Shown: positions 24,967 to 37,804, counted from the first letter of the stretch. The stretch: 64,000 nt of DNA from Lactarius indigo (GCA_025766275.1 JAFKAC010000110.1:110139-174138), one strand, 5' to 3'. Numbers and translations are program-made. Notes: generated by a model from the sequence alone, not told the origin.

Positions 24967-25571
24967 TGTTGATAAGTGACCCTTGCGCACTTAGTGGCTC
25001 ATACGGACCAGACTTACAGATATGGACTGCTGTAGATTAATTAGGACCGCTTTAGATTAGATTTGATTTGATCTGTACAATCTAGGACTTCTATGACATC
25101 ACTGTACAATGACATCATATGAACTACACCGGACTCTTCATTGTACTCTTTCCTTTGTTCTCTTTCTAGCGTTATCTTTATTGTGATGTCACTATGATAT
25201 CATCTTAGTCTGGACTCTCTTTGTTTTGCGCTCCTTGTTCTCCATTAACACACTCCTTTGTCCCACATGTAGAACAACGTCCCTTGTACTGTGTGACCCT
25301 ATGTTACTTCTCTTGTAGTAGTGTCACTCCTCTGTATAGTATAAATAGTAGGCTTGTATGCTCCTGGTCCACATCAGTTCCTCACTGCTCTGTGTGCCAG
25401 GTATGTCTCCTCCTCTCTAATGTATCATCAGTTCCTCACTGCTCTGTGTGCCAGACTTCCACTTTGCTTCACTCTGCTTGACACCCCTGTGCTGCTTCCA
25501 GCCACCCAGCTTATCTCACCACAGTCCTCTTAGTCCACTGTGAGTATGCTACTTCTGTGTGCTGTTCATCA
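24967..25571 (+). repeat. 5' LTR of copia element
   Basis: TGTTGATAAGTG...TGTTCATCA, with a TATA box (GTATAGTATAAATAG) near 25338. A ~26-bp internal direct repeat (ATCAGTTCCTCACTGCTCTG) lies downstream of the TATA. Confidence 0.95.
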
Positions 25572-25583
25572 GGTTATAGGCCC
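25572..25583 (+). other. PBS of copia element, iMet anticodon-arm type
   Basis: GGTTATAGGCCC directly after the LTR resembles the complement of the anticodon arm of initiator tRNA-Met, as used by Drosophila copia (half-tRNA priming). Confidence 0.6.
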
Positions 25584-26353
25584 TGGTGCCCTAGCCACTC
25601 CACTTGGCTGGTCACTGTCTTCCTAGGAGGACACACCAGGCTAAGGTCTGTCTGGGGCCTTACCAGCCTTGCCCAAGGCAGAGAGCAGTGGGGCGCCACT
25701 TGTCTCTGCTGAGGAACCTCCTGTGCATGTACTGCCCAGTAGTCCTACTTTCACCCCTACTGTTTTCCTAGCCCCTGCGCTATGCGCAAGGAGACTGGAT
25801 CTGGTAGCCCCTTAACTTCAAAATATCCAGGCGTGCATGGCCCACTGGGCTGTGTATTGTGGAGCTTAGTGCCAGCTGTCTCTGGTGCTCCACACTGGGC
25901 ACAGGATCTCCTCACCATGGGAGTGTAAAACCTGGTTCAGGCTCTGGGGGGTGTTCACCATTATGGTGTTCTGCAACCAGATACCTGCCTTGTAGCGGCA
26001 ATGGGAAAGGATTCAGTAAAGCCACTTGTGGCGATGAGGCAACCAACAGGCCGAGGAGGCTGAGGTAGACAGCCTTGGGCTCTGAAAGCACTCCCTTCAC
26101 CTTCCCCCTGACGCAAACCATTTGAGCTGTGTCCTAGACACATCCTGGCTGGCAGCTAGCTCATGGCATGGCAAAGGGACTCTCTCAACCTGGGCCTAGC
26201 CCTTGTATCACTGGCATACTATCAGGAGGCAGGACGCGTTAGCGTTCTGGCCTTACAGAATCACAGACAGGAGTGGTATCCCCCTCTATCTTTGTCTTGC
26301 AAACTATGAAGCACTGTCGCTGACTGCTCCTCGGCGATAGATAAATCATCCCA

Positions 26354-27226
26354 ATGTCTGGCTCTTCATCTACCCCTGCTGCCGGTGCTGGTGCTCCTCC
26401 CAGCCCCACTGGTGGCTCTGCAGGAGGCTCACTCCCTCCTCCTTCTGGATCCACTCCCTCCACACATGTATCTGCTGCGTATGGTGCAACCTTTGGCATG
26501 CCCTCTGGCATCCGCCTTGAACAGTTTGATGGCACTGGTTGGAACGAATGGTCTGGGACCATCGAGGCCATCCTCACGCTGCACGAAGCTGAAGATGTGT
26601 TCACTCTGGATACACCCCCATCTGGCATCACTACAGATGAGTGGGACTCAGTCCAGCGTCGTTCCAAGGCGTACCTCCGCCTCTACCTCAAACCAGATGT
26701 CTACTCGCTTGTGGCAGATAACACTGCCTATCCTACCTTTAAGGACAAGTGGGCCAAGCTCAAGGACGTATATGGAGGTGCTTCGGGCAGCACCACCATC
26801 TTTAATTTGTGGATTCAAATAACACAAGCCCACCTCGATGACTCCGCACCTATGGCCGCTCAGCTGGCCAAGCTCAATGAGCTTAGGGTTGCCCTTTCCA
26901 ACGCACAGATGGGTGTCTCTGACGTCCAGTACTGTCTCATTCTCCTCCACGCATTGCCGCCCTCTTATGAGGTATTGGCCTCTACTATCCTCGCCAGTGG
27001 AGCACCTTCCACACTCAAGCACAGCTGAGATCATAGCGCGCATAGTGTCGGAAGAAGCTTCGCCGCTCCGGGCCCTCTGGCTCCTCCCTCAACAAGGTGG
27101 CCCCCGTCAAGCTGACGGGCAAGAAGGGCAAGAAGGACCACTCTGGTCTAACTTGCCACTACTGCAACAAAAAGGGCCACATCAAGCCTGATTGTAGGAA
27201 GAGGAAGAAGGACGAAGGCTGACGCA
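26354..27226 (+). pseudogene. gag of copia element, frameshifted
   Basis: Starts MSGSSSTPAAGAG. Contains the copia Gag motifs FDGTGWNEWSGTIEAILT, WAKLKDVYGG, LRVALSNAQMGVSDVQ and LPPSYEVLASTIL, then a CCHC knuckle CHYCNKKGHIKPDC at 27157-27200. The frame is broken near 27021 (an extra base after CTCAAGCAC), near 27065 and near 27219, so the knuckle and protease are not in frame with the N-terminus. Because the LTRs are nearly identical, the indels are either recent or sequence errors. Confidence 0.85.
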
Positions 27227-27349
27227 AAGGAGAAGGAGAAAGCAGGCAACAAGGCTGCCAATAGTCACATTCTTGTACCTACCACCGCCTCCATTAAGGA
27301 GGTCGAAGAGCCCGCCATAGACTGGGCCTCTGAATCGATTGGTGTTGCC

Positions 27350-30300
27350 TTGTATGCTGCCTCGCGTGTGCGTTGGATGATGGACAGCGGTGCTACTCAC
27401 CACATCACTCCACATCGGTCTGACTTCAAGGACTACACCCCAACCAAAGGCACTGTACGCCTGGGTGATAAGTCCACTATAGACCAAATGGGTGTCAGGT
27501 CTGTCGTCTTTACTACGAGCCAGGGCATCTCTATCACCCTCAGTAATGTGCTACACCTACCACAGGTGAAGATGCGCTTCCTGTCGACGCGCGCCCTAGC
27601 ACAAAAGGGTGCTGAGATTGCCTTTGATAGTGGCTCATTTAAAATATCTGTCAACCAAAAGTGTGTGGCCAAAGGCTACCTTGAGGACAACCTTTACTGG
27701 TTGGACGCAGCCAGCGTCGGCCTCAACACCCACACAAAATCAAGTGCTGCCACACTTGATATCTGGCATCAACAGCATGGGACACATCTCCTCTGCAGCG
27801 CTGAAGGCGCATGGTCCCTCTGCCACTACTGGCATGGACATAGATAGCTCCACTACGGGCCACACAGTCTGCCGTGGGTGCGAGATGGGTAAATCCACTC
27901 GCCAACCCTTTTCTGCGTCCTCCAACAAGAGAACAACTCGTCAATTTGAGATTGTGCACAGTGACCTCGCCGGTCCTATGCAAACTCAGTCCCTGCAAGG
28001 CTCGATGTATACAGCCACCTTCATAGACGACCACACTAAGTTCACTGTGGTCCACTTCCTTAAGTCGAAGGACCAGTTTGCTAAGTCGCTGCAGATGTAT
28101 TTGGCTTGGGGTGAAACCCAGTCTGGCCATAAACTGCGCGCTCTGCACTCTGACCGCGGTGGCGAATACATGTCGAGTGTCACGCAGGACATTCTTAAGC
28201 AGAAAGGGATAGAGCATCACCTCACGATGCCAGGTTCACCACAGTCCAACGGAAAAGCCGAGCGGTTTAACCGCACCATTATGGATAAGGCAATGTCCAT
28301 GCTTCACACAGCTGGCATGTCTAAAGGCTTCTGGGAGCATGCAGTGTGCACAGCTGTGCACATCTATAACCGCTCTCCAGTCCGTGGGCTTAAGTGGCGC
28401 ACTCCCTATGAGCTCTGGCACTCTGGCAAAGTGCCCGATGTCTCTCATCTTCGCATCTTTGGATGCAAGGGGTACATGCACGTACCCGCTGATAAGCATC
28501 GCAAATTAGATGCAAAGGCCATTGAGGTCACGCTTATCGGGTTTGAGCCCGAATCTAAGGGCTATAAGCTCTGGGACCGCTCAACCCGCTCCGTCCGAGT
28601 GTCCAGGGATGTGACATTCGACGAGAGTAGCTTCCCATCCCTCCAGGGTGTTGAGACACACCCCACACCTTCACCACCAGTCGTGCCTAGCACAACAGTG
28701 ACTGCCGTGCCTCACCCGCCGGCATTGCCACCAATGCGAGCCCCCTCCCCTGCACACTCCAGTAGTAGTGAGGAGGAGGATGTAGAAAACCTTTTAGACC
28801 CCCCACAAGTCCAACCACGCCCCACCACTCCACCACCTGCTCTGCCAGCTCCACCCACCACACCTAAGCGTGAGCAAGCCACTCCCACTTCACCCCCACC
28901 GCGTCCTAGTGCAACGCGCATTATGCGCCATGTCCCCTCTCCCTCACCAGAAATGCCTGGGGGATTTGAGGATCGTGCACAGCGTAGTCAGCTGTTGCGC
29001 GAAATGGACAATGCACCAAGGCGCACTGCTCGTGTTCCTGTGCCTAATCTGCGTTACTTCAATGCGGATAATGTGGCATGGCGTGGCAGGCGTCTGGGGT
29101 ATGCGGAGTTATTGGCTGCTGCCTTTATAGGCCGAGACCCTGCAACTTACGCAGAGGCCATGCGGTCTGCAGCTGCAGATGAGTGGACTAAGGCGTGTCA
29201 GTATGAAATGGACGCCCTAGCTAAAAATGGGACTTGGGAGTTAGTGGATCTCCCGCCTAATCGCAAGGCAGTAAAATCCAAATGGGTCTTCAAGCTCAAA
29301 GCGGATGGCCACTACAGAGCTCGCTTGGTGGCTAAGGGATTCACGCAGATCCCTGGCATAGATTTTGATGAAACCTTCTCTCCCATCGCACGATTTGAGT
29401 CGCTACGTTTACTTCTGGCGTTGGCCGCGCTGGAGGACTGGCACATCCATCAGATGGATGTTAAGTCTGCTTTTCTCAATGGCGTTCTTGACGAGGAGAT
29501 TTACATGGAGCAGCCACAAGGTTTCACTGTCACTGGCTCTGAGACGAAGGTGTGTCGCCTGGTTAAGGCGATCTATGGTCTCAAACAGGCCTCCCGCACA
29601 TGGAACTTGCAATTCCATGGAGTGCTCACTGCACTCGGCTTTAAGCGGACGTTTGCTGATGCTGGCATATATGTGATGCCTCAACGGGAGGGGTATGATC
29701 CACTCTTCGTTATTGTCTACGTTGACGACATCACTATACTGGGTCCCTCGCTGAGTGGTATCAAGCGCTTGAAGTCAGATTTGTCTGAACGCTATGAGAT
29801 GACAGATCTCGGGGAGATAGAGTCTTATCTTGGTATGCGCATTGTGCGCGACCGCTCCCTTAGACGCATCGAAATAGATCAGTCTGGCTACATCAAGGAT
29901 GTCCTTGAACGCTTTGGCATGTCTGATGCCACACCACACAACACACCCTTGCCCGCTGGTGCTGACGAACACCTGGTTAAATATACGTCGCAGGCAACTG
30001 CCTCAGATATCTCTCACTACCAATCTCTTATTGGGAGTCTGCTTTACGTGCAGATTGGCACTAGGCCAGATATCTCCTTCGCTGTGTCACGTTTGGTGCA
30101 GTATGCAGCGAACCCTTCACCACAACATCTGCGACTTGCGCAATATGTCCTGTCCTACTTAGTGGGAACTATAGATATGCGTATTGTCTATGATGGCGCC
30201 AATGGCGATGACCTTCACGGCTACACTGATTCCAGTCTGGCTGATCAGACTGATGACCGCCACTCCACCTCTGGTTATGTGTTCCTACTAGCTAACGGTG

Positions 30301-30680
30301 CAATAAGCTGGTCTTCGCGCAAGCAAAAGACTGTGGCCCAAAACACAACGGAAGTGGAATACATGGCCATGACCGACGCGGCTAACCAGGCTGCGTGGTA
30401 TCAGAGCTTCCTCACGGAACTCGGGTACGAGGTCGACGACCCCATCCCACTTCATGGTGACAATAAGGGTGCCATTGACTTGGCCTTGAACTCTGTCACT
30501 GGGAGATGGTCTAAGCACATTGCCATACGGCATCATGTCATTCGGGAGTACATCGAAAAGGGGACCATCACCCTCATTAGAACTCCTACTGTAGATATGG
30601 TTGCGGACGGCTTCACGAAGTCACTACCGCGTGTCCTGCTACAGAAGCACAACGATGACATGGGACTTGTGTGTACTTAG
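27350..30680 (+). pseudogene. pol of copia element, one frameshift
   Basis: Protease motif WMMDSGATHHIT is at 27374. The GAG-pre-integrase region reads LDIWHQQHG and shifts frame near 27770 (an extra A in GGGACACATC). After that one frame stays open to the stop at 30680 (about 970 codons): integrase with HSDLAGPM, HSDRGGEY and SPQSNGKAERFNRT (D, D, E); RT with KSKWVFKLKADG, MDVKSAFLNG and YVDD; RNase H with YTDSSLADQ...STSGYVF and TEVEYMA. All catalytic residues I can check are present, so only the frameshifts prevent a normal polyprotein. Confidence 0.9.
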
Positions 30681-30690
30681 ATTGTAGATC

Positions 30691-30699
30691 ACGGGGAGA
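30691..30699 (+). other. Polypurine tract of copia element
   Basis: ACGGGGAGA immediately before the 3' LTR. Confidence 0.65.
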
Positions 30700-31304
30700 T
30701 GTTGATAAGTGACCCTTGCGCACTTAGCGGCTCATACGGACCAGACTTACAGATATGGACTGCTGTAGATTAATTAGGACCGCTTTAGATTAGATTTGAT
30801 TTGATCTGTACAATCTAGGACTTCTATGACATCACTGTACAATGACATCATATGAACTACACTGGACTCTTCATTGTACTCTTTCCTTTGTTCTCTTTCT
30901 AGCGTTATCTTTATTGTGATGTCACTATGATATCATCTTAGTCTGGACTCTCTTTGTTTTGCGCTCCTTGTTCTCCATTAACACACTCCTTTGTCCCACA
31001 TGTAGAACAACGTCCCTTGTACTGTGTGACCCTATGTTACTTCTCTTGTAGTAGTGTCACTCCTCTGTATAGTATAAATAGTAGGCTTGTATGCTCCTGG
31101 TCCACATCAGTTCCTCACTGCTCTGTGTGCCAGGTATGTCTCCTCCTCTCTAATGTATCATCAGTTCCTCACTGCTCTGTGTGCCAGACTTCCACTTTGC
31201 TTCACTCTGCTTGACACCCCTGTGCTGCTTCCAGCCACCCAGCTTATCTCACCACAGTCCTCTTAGTCCACTGTGAGTATGCTACTTCTGTGTGCTGTTC
31301 ATCA
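30700..31304 (+). repeat. 3' LTR of copia element
   Basis: 605 bp; differs from the 5' LTR at the two positions I could find (TAGTGG/TAGCGG near the start and CACCGG/CACTGG). Confidence 0.95.
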
Positions 31305-31726
31305 GCATGCTGTCACAGAACCTGCAATCGCTACTGTTGATAAGCAATGTCCACCATAATCTGTGGGCGACCAATGAGCTGCCGCGTGATTGTGGTGTGC
31401 TTGTAATCGGGGCTGTGCTTGATACCTCTTGATGCAGGATACTCTTCACAAAACTTGATGGCTGCTGTTGTGCATGTCGCTGTGGAACTGGGAAACGCGG
31501 TCTGTAGCTCAGCTGGTTGTTACAAAGGTGTACGCTCGGCATGGGAGCCTGTGTGATCAGTAGCTCGCTTGCTATTGATGCTGTATAAGAGGTTGCCTTT
31601 ACAAAGAAAGGTGGCATCGTGGCTGAATCAGGGAACCTGTGCACATTGTTGTGTGGCTGGTGAATGCTTGTGCGAAGCTCTGAGTTTGCTAAGACTCCTG
31701 CTGTACACTGCCAGGGGTCCGCACGC
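31305..31726. other. Flanking repeat, insertion target of the KDZ element
   Basis: Continuation of the duplicated sequence described at 23930-24966; no gene. The last 8 bases (31719-31726, CCGCACGC) are the putative TSD of the KDZ element. Confidence 0.5.
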
Positions 31727-32010
31727 ACATAATGATCAGCGGTGGCTTATGTAATTGATACCCCCAGCTGACGGTGAGAATCTTCTGTGATTCATACTCA
31801 GCCGGCGCCGGCCGACGTCGGAGAATCCGACGTAATTGATAGTCCAACCAGCACCAGCTGGAAGTGGGGTGTCCGCTTTTTGATTATTAGCACACACAAG
31901 TCGAAACATGCCTCATAGTAACACATATTAGTGATAGGAAGTACAGGGAATATGGATATACAAGGGACGACAAAAGGAACTCAGTGAATGGATGTGGGGG
32001 TATGCTTTGA
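31727..32010 (+). repeat. Left inverted terminus of KDZ element
   Basis: AGCGGTGGCTTATGTAATTG onwards is the reverse complement of 54650-54930 with scattered differences. Contains CAGCCGGCGCCGGC and GACGTCGGAGAATCCGACGT GC-rich palindromes. Confidence 0.9.
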
Positions 32011-32429
32011 TGGTCTGTTGATTGTGAAACAAGTCAATAAGATGTTTAGAGAGTTTGGATGAAATTGTAATAAGTCCTTACTACTCCAGGAGTTGGAATC
32101 AGTGGTCGTGATCATTATTTGATTGAGGGTAATATTCACATAGAATGAATAGATATAGAAAGGCTATACAAATGTGAAGGGGTTGAAAGATACCATCCCT
32201 CATGAATGGACATGACTCGATGCCTAACCAGCTAATATACCCAAGAATACACCTTGCATTGGCTGGTATCCATATGTGTCCAGTGGATCTATGATTGTAG
32301 CAGAGTCAGACACTCCGTCAATGTCACCATATACATACTTCTATCCATCTGAATATATTAACATAAGAGTATGGATATCCTGCAAAGAACTGATATCCAT
32401 CCATATGTAAAATAATGGGAATGCATGTG

Positions 32430-35400
32430 TTAGAACAAGTGGATTGATTTAACTTTACAATGTTTTAATGGAGCATCTGTGATTGGGGTGAGGGCCTTAA
32501 CTGAGCTTCTGGAGAGTTCTTCCCATGCATGCATCTGATATGATGCATATGCTTGGTGCCCCTTAAGCGAATCCTGTGCAGCAATGGTCATGAGCTTCTT
32601 CCACATCTTTGCCTTGGCATGGAAGTATGCAGGGACCCATTCAGCTTCATTATGGATGCTGTGCTGCTCCTCCAACCATCGTTCAAACTGTGCCCTTGCA
32701 CAGAGCCAATGAACCCTTTCAACTGTTAAATAATTGAGTCCATCAATATAAGCACTGATGAATATGAGAACCTACAATCATCCATCCATGTTCCATCATC
32801 TTCAACAGTGTGGCCAAACCCCCAGATTCAGGATGTTTGCTTGTTACGCTGTCCTATTGGCTCTGATCCAAGAACCAAGGTTGCTACATGGAAGTCCTCT
32901 GCACGTAATCTTGGAAGGTCCTATAGATTCATTGATGCCTGTCGGAGACTCCGGTATGCATCACGTGCCATGCTATATATGCGTGCATGCTCATGGACAG
33001 TAGTATCAACACTGTGTATGGCATTCCAAGCATGGGTCTTTGTCTGCTGTGTGTTAGCAGGTCTAACCTGAGTGCGGAACAGAGCTGACTTGAATCCAAG
33101 GGCAAGGCGGATCCTGTGAATGGAATCACTGGCTTGTGCATGGCGTAGCTGTACCTCCTTCCTGGCAAGAGATTGGGCTCCATGCTTGACACACCATTCC
33201 CATCCAAGGGATGAGGGAAGAAGAATGGGAAGATCTTCTGGATTGATGCCATCCATCCCAGATCCATCCAATGCCTGATGAGTGTGATGATGGAAATCAT
33301 GACCTGAATGATTGTCATCTGTATTATTGGGAGGTCCGAGATCATCCACATGGTCGTACTCTTCATAATTACCCAATGGTGATATTGGGGAATCATCTGT
33401 GAGTTTCTGTTGGAGGAGGAAAGAATCTCCCTGATGCTCAAATATGTCAATGAGCTTCTGGAGGCGACTCTGCTTATTTTCAATGACTTGGACCTCCTCT
33501 GTGTTGATCTTTGGACCATATGCCTGTAGTTGATATCTGATGGCCAGTCTTCACAGGACATCAGCCAACAGTCACATATACCATTGAAGGGACCAACTGT
33601 AGCTCCTGAATCTTTATCCCACAAGAAATCCAAGATGTTTGCCCATGAGTAGTAATATCTCTACTTTCCTCTGAAATCAGTTGTTGCTGGATTTCTGCAC
33701 GAGAGGGAGCTAATGATATTCATCAGTGTAGAATAGATTGGTTTATTGGGTAACAATACCTTTGGATGATGCTGTATCATATATGTCCATTAAAGTAGGG
33801 TCTTCATGCCTGTTAGATTGAGCATGGTTCTCTGCCTCAAGCCATCGCTTGGTCTTCTTCCTGAAGCATGCATTGAGTGTATTGAATGTCTCAGCACTGA
33901 GATCTATTCCAGTTTCCATGCGCTTCCACCGCTTCAGAAGTGATGGAACTGGAACATGGATTATTATATTAGAATGTAGCATGGATATGGATGTGACAGA
34001 CCAATGCGGACCATCTTCTTCCAATTGGAATGGTTCATGTGTGCATCCAAGACCTCCTGGCGATGGGCCAGGGACATCCCACGGATACTCTGTGAGATAT
34101 TATTGAGTGGTGCCCACAATGTCTCAATGATCTCCCCATCCACCTGCTTCGCTCCAGGAATATAGCTTGGTGAAAAGCGGGGTAAGCATGAATCTTGATG
34201 GCCATGAATATGAAAGAGGCCAATCCCAGTCCGAAGTTGTAAAGAGCTAGACAGAGATAACTCTGGGCTCTTTTCCACCCTTTCCCTGAAGTGGACACCA
34301 TATTGGCACATGATGTCATACATAACCAGGGCCACAGGGATGTCCTCCATGTTGTAGGAAAGGGCCTTGCAAAGGCTATAGTCCATATTTATTTGCCTAG
34401 CATAAGAGCGATGTCATATCCACACCTAGAGTCTTTAAACATTGGACATACCTCTCTCCCTTCTGGAAGTCAACTACAGATGTAGGGACAAAGAATCCAT
34501 GACAGCATGCAGTTGCCCCGATGCCTGTAACATCAAGGTGTGGACGACTTGAATTGGCCTGTTCAATGGCCCTATATGTGTTACATGTGCTGGGCTATGA
34601 GAATATAAGACAACAGTCACTGTCAATAGTATCTGACATACCTGGGAAATCTCTTGCCCACTATGCAGGTGAGCCTTATATGAATTGGGATTTGCCATGA
34701 AGGCCATCCCTGCTGACAGCGGAATGTCCGCTTCCCCAGTTCTGCATCTCATATGCTCTGCTGAGAAGTTACCATCCATTATAAATGTTCGGATGAGCTG
34801 ATTCCTTTGAGCAAGTCAACAATGGGATATTTGACATGTTTAATGAATGCATATGGTTCATCATTATATCTGTCCTTCCAATCATCAGGTAGATTGATAC
34901 CTGGCTGTGGACAGGCTGGACAGAATATGGCCATGGATCCATCATTAGCAGGGTCCCTGACTTGCAGATGTCCCAGACCATTCTGAATCCTATTCCTTAA
35001 ATCTCGCCATTGCCTGGATGCTCTCAAGAGCTGTTTGTAGAGATTCTGTAAATGTTTATCAGTGATACAGTATGTGGTGCTGGGATGGCATTGTAACATA
35101 CTGGGACATGGTCAGGGAACATCCGATTGGTGATGCTCTGAAGCTTAGAGTAGTACTGTTGTGCAGTTGTCTTGCACTCCAGGTTGTCAGCCAAGAAGTC
35201 ATCCAGAACTGAGAAGGTAAATGCAGTCTCAATCTGCTTGAAGGTTGAAGGAAATATTCCAGCTTGGAGTAGTTGCTCATCATCGGCACCAGCATTGGGG
35301 CATATGCAGAAGAGTACATCCATATCAAAGACACCTGTCTGATTGACAATTGTGATCAGTGGATTGCCTGACTTTGCGGTCCGTGTGCGTCTTGTGTTTC

Positions 35401-36300
35401 CCTCAGAGGGATCCAACACATCCCCAGCAAAGTCATACAATGTGTCTGAAATCCCATGCATATCCTCAAGAGCTTGCAAAGGAGATTGCGGGCCTCCCGA
35501 GGAATGGGCCTGCTCCTCCTCAACAGATATTAGTGATGTAGACCGAGTGTGTCGGGACCTCCGCCTGCTTGTCTGTGGCTCTTTAGCTGCTTGAACTCCC
35601 TGGGTATAGATAAGTGCATATGACATTTCATAGGACTGATGTATTCATACCTCTACTGTAAGTGGGCATGGCTTTCCATCATGACCCAAACAGAGCTTAA
35701 ATCCAATTGATATTAATGATATTGGTGCAAAGTGTGTGCCAGTCCAGTGGGACATCCAATGGAATGGGGATCTTGTATGTATTTGAAGGCAACATTCCTT
35801 GCAAAAGTAGTTACCTCCAACACAGTTGGAACACTTGATCTGCATTGACATGGTGCACATGGAGCATTTTGGGGCCCTTGTCAAACCCTCCATCTCTAGT
35901 AACAGGTGAAGATATCTGCTCCGGATGTCTATCCATTGGCCCATATGTGTCTGCAATGGTGTCTGTAAATGATCAGTATTTGATGGATGATGAAGGGTAT
36001 TGTGTCGCATACATGTGGTTGGGGTTGTGTGTCATCAAGTTGAAGGTCTTGCATGTCAGCTTCATATGGTTCTATGGGTTGAAGGGTATGTGACTCCTGA
36101 ACCCCCTGCGTTTGTTGCTTGGATGACTGCTCCTCAACTATTGTAGCTTGGTTTGAAGCCTGGCCTGACTTCTTCTGCTTTGAAGAATGGAATGGGACCT
36201 CCTTCACAGTGGTTTGGAGTCCCCGCTTAGACTTTGATGTTTTAGAGACAACCTCAGAGACATCTCCCATAGGAATGGTAAAGGTGTTCTTGCGAGGCAT
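32430..36300 (-). pseudogene. KDZ transposase with CxC2 domain, two in-frame stops
   Basis: Exons join in frame: 36300-36013, 35962-35651, 35599-35102, 35045-34836, 34797-34642, 34594-34452, 34396-34002, 33948-33760, 33709-33598, from 33536 on. N-terminus MPRKNTFTIPMG, then a CxC2 cysteine cluster (CSMCTM...CSNCVGGNYFCKECC...H), VFDMDVLFCIC, CPACPQPGINLP. Catalytic core: DGNFSAEH (first Asp), MYDIMCQYG (second Asp), DGEIIETLW (Glu). C-terminal blocks LPSSLGWEWCVKHGAQSL and RVHWLCARAQFERWLEEQ are also present. Two stops sit where family members have Trp: TAG at 32923-32921 and TGA at 32830-32828 (the Trp of SWIW). Each is one G-to-A change from TGG. The intron 34835-34798 (38 nt) is unusually short. 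The family assignment is firm; activity of this copy is doubtful. Confidence 0.85.
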
Positions 36301-36509
36301 GATAGAAAGTTTCAATGGAGTTAGGAGGATATGGATGATAGCAATTGGGACAGCATCAATCCTTTCACGCATTAAATACATTTACAACACCTTGGATATT
36401 CTACACATTGGAATATTGGGCTCGCTGCACAATCATACACCTGAAGAATGTGTACCCAATTCTAATCTGAAACTGTGGAGTGTATCTGATAGGAATACCA
36501 TCATCTGTT

Positions 36510-36956
36510 CTATGTCATTTCGGGTGCTCCGAAACTACCGCTACCATTATCAACACCTTCAGATCCTGATGCCATCTCTGATGCATGTGGGGAGTGACCT
36601 TGATACTGTCCATCTTGTGTTTCACTTGTCGTTTGTGATATATTGATTCCCACTGTTTCACATAGTGCCCTTACCATAAGGGAGATATCCTTAAGATCCA
36701 TGCACATCTCCTCTGTCTCCAATATGAGGTCTGCATGCTCCTGACCATGTCAGACATGTTAAATGGCTCCATATTATTGTGTACATACCATATGGTCATT
36801 GGGCAGACTTGCATGGTCCACATGGGCAGGGGAATGTGGTTCAATGGAGTCAGGTTTCAGGTTAATGGTTTCAGCATTAGAATCTGATCCATACATGTCA
36901 TCTTCATCAAATGACATTGCATCAGAGGAAGAGCTATCAACTGGATCGGAAAACAT
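36510..36956 (-). CDS. Small acidic Ser-rich protein of the KDZ element
   Basis: Two exons: MFSDPVDSSSSDAMSFDEDD... from 36956 to the donor GTATGT, a 48-nt intron ending GGTCAG, then EHADLILETEEMCMDLKD to the stop at 36510; phases match. About 132 residues, rich in Asp, Ser and His, with a short amphipathic stretch (DLKDISLMVRALCETVG). It lies 200 bp upstream of the transposase on the same strand, so it may share its promoter region. No family recognised. Confidence 0.55.
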
Positions 36957-37195
36957 GGTGGGTGGATGTTTGGAGTATGCTTGGGGAGTCCGCCTATCCC
37001 TCAAGTGGGTTTTCTGATTCTTATGGTGGGTTCCTGGGATAGTGGCAATTAGTGAATATTCATGGAAGTACCTGAAATGGAGGGCATACATTTTACTTTG
37101 GATGTGGATGGCTGCATGGTGTATAATGTAGTCTAGCTGTTACACGGTATAAATATCCCCTAATTGAACTATCATGTGTGGAACACAGTTACATG
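36957..37195. other. Intergenic KDZ sequence
   Basis: No gene; ends at the TSD ACATG of the copia solo LTR. Confidence 0.4.
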
Positions 37196-37804
37196 TGATG
37201 AACAGACACATAAGAACTATACTCACAGTGGACTGATAGTACTGTGGTGAGATATAGAGGGTGACTGGAAGCAGCACAGGGGTGTCAAGCAGAGTGAAGC
37301 AAAGTGGAAGTCTGGCACACAAACAGTGAGAACTGATGTTATACATTGGAGGGAAGGGAGCTTACCTGGCACACAAACAGTGAGAACTGATGTGGACCAG
37401 GAGCGTACATGCTACTCTACTTATACACTTTCTGGGAGTGACACTATACAAGGGATGTAACACTAGTCACGTACTACAAGACAGTTATTGTTCTACAAAC
37501 GGACAAAGGAGTGGACGTTCTGAGAACAAGGACAGAAAGTACAAAGAGAGTCTAGAAGTAAATGATATCATAATGACATCACAATAAAGATAACGCCACA
37601 AAGAGAATAAAGGGAAGAGTACAATGAAATGTCCAGAGTGTTCTACATGATGTCATTGTACATGATGTCATAGATAAGCTAAGAAGTCCGAGATTGTACA
37701 GATCATATAATCTAATCTACAGGTCCAATATATCTTATCTAAAGCAGTCCATATCTGCAAGTCCTTTTTAGAGCCGCTAAGTGCGCGCGGGTCACTTATC
37801 AACA
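37196..37804 (-). repeat. Copia solo LTR inside the KDZ element, TSD ACATG
   Basis: Inverted copy of the 24967 LTR (CTTATCAACA end, GATGAACAG start) with flanking ACATG at 37191-37195 and 37805-37809. It is considerably more diverged than the full-length element's LTRs, so it is older. Confidence 0.94.

Larger units (their letters stand above)
24967..31304 (+). mobile_element. Full-length Ty1/copia retrotransposon, young
   Basis: 6,338 bp bounded by direct repeats GCATG (24962-24966, 31305-31309). LTRs are 605 bp and I count two differences between them. Layout: LTR, PBS, gag, protease, integrase, RT, RNase H, PPT, LTR. Integrase precedes RT, as in copia elements. Removing it reunites the flanking repeat (CATGCATG + CTGTCACAGAACC). 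Confidence 0.96.

Noticed and set aside
25221..25481. 86-codon frame repeated at 30954-31214
   Set aside because: It lies inside the two copia LTRs and is identical because the LTRs are; no protein features.
31500..31560. tRNA-like GTCTGTAGCTCAGCTGGTTG (A-box)
   Set aside because: No matching acceptor stem, anticodon arm or B-box GGTTCGAATCC at the right distance.
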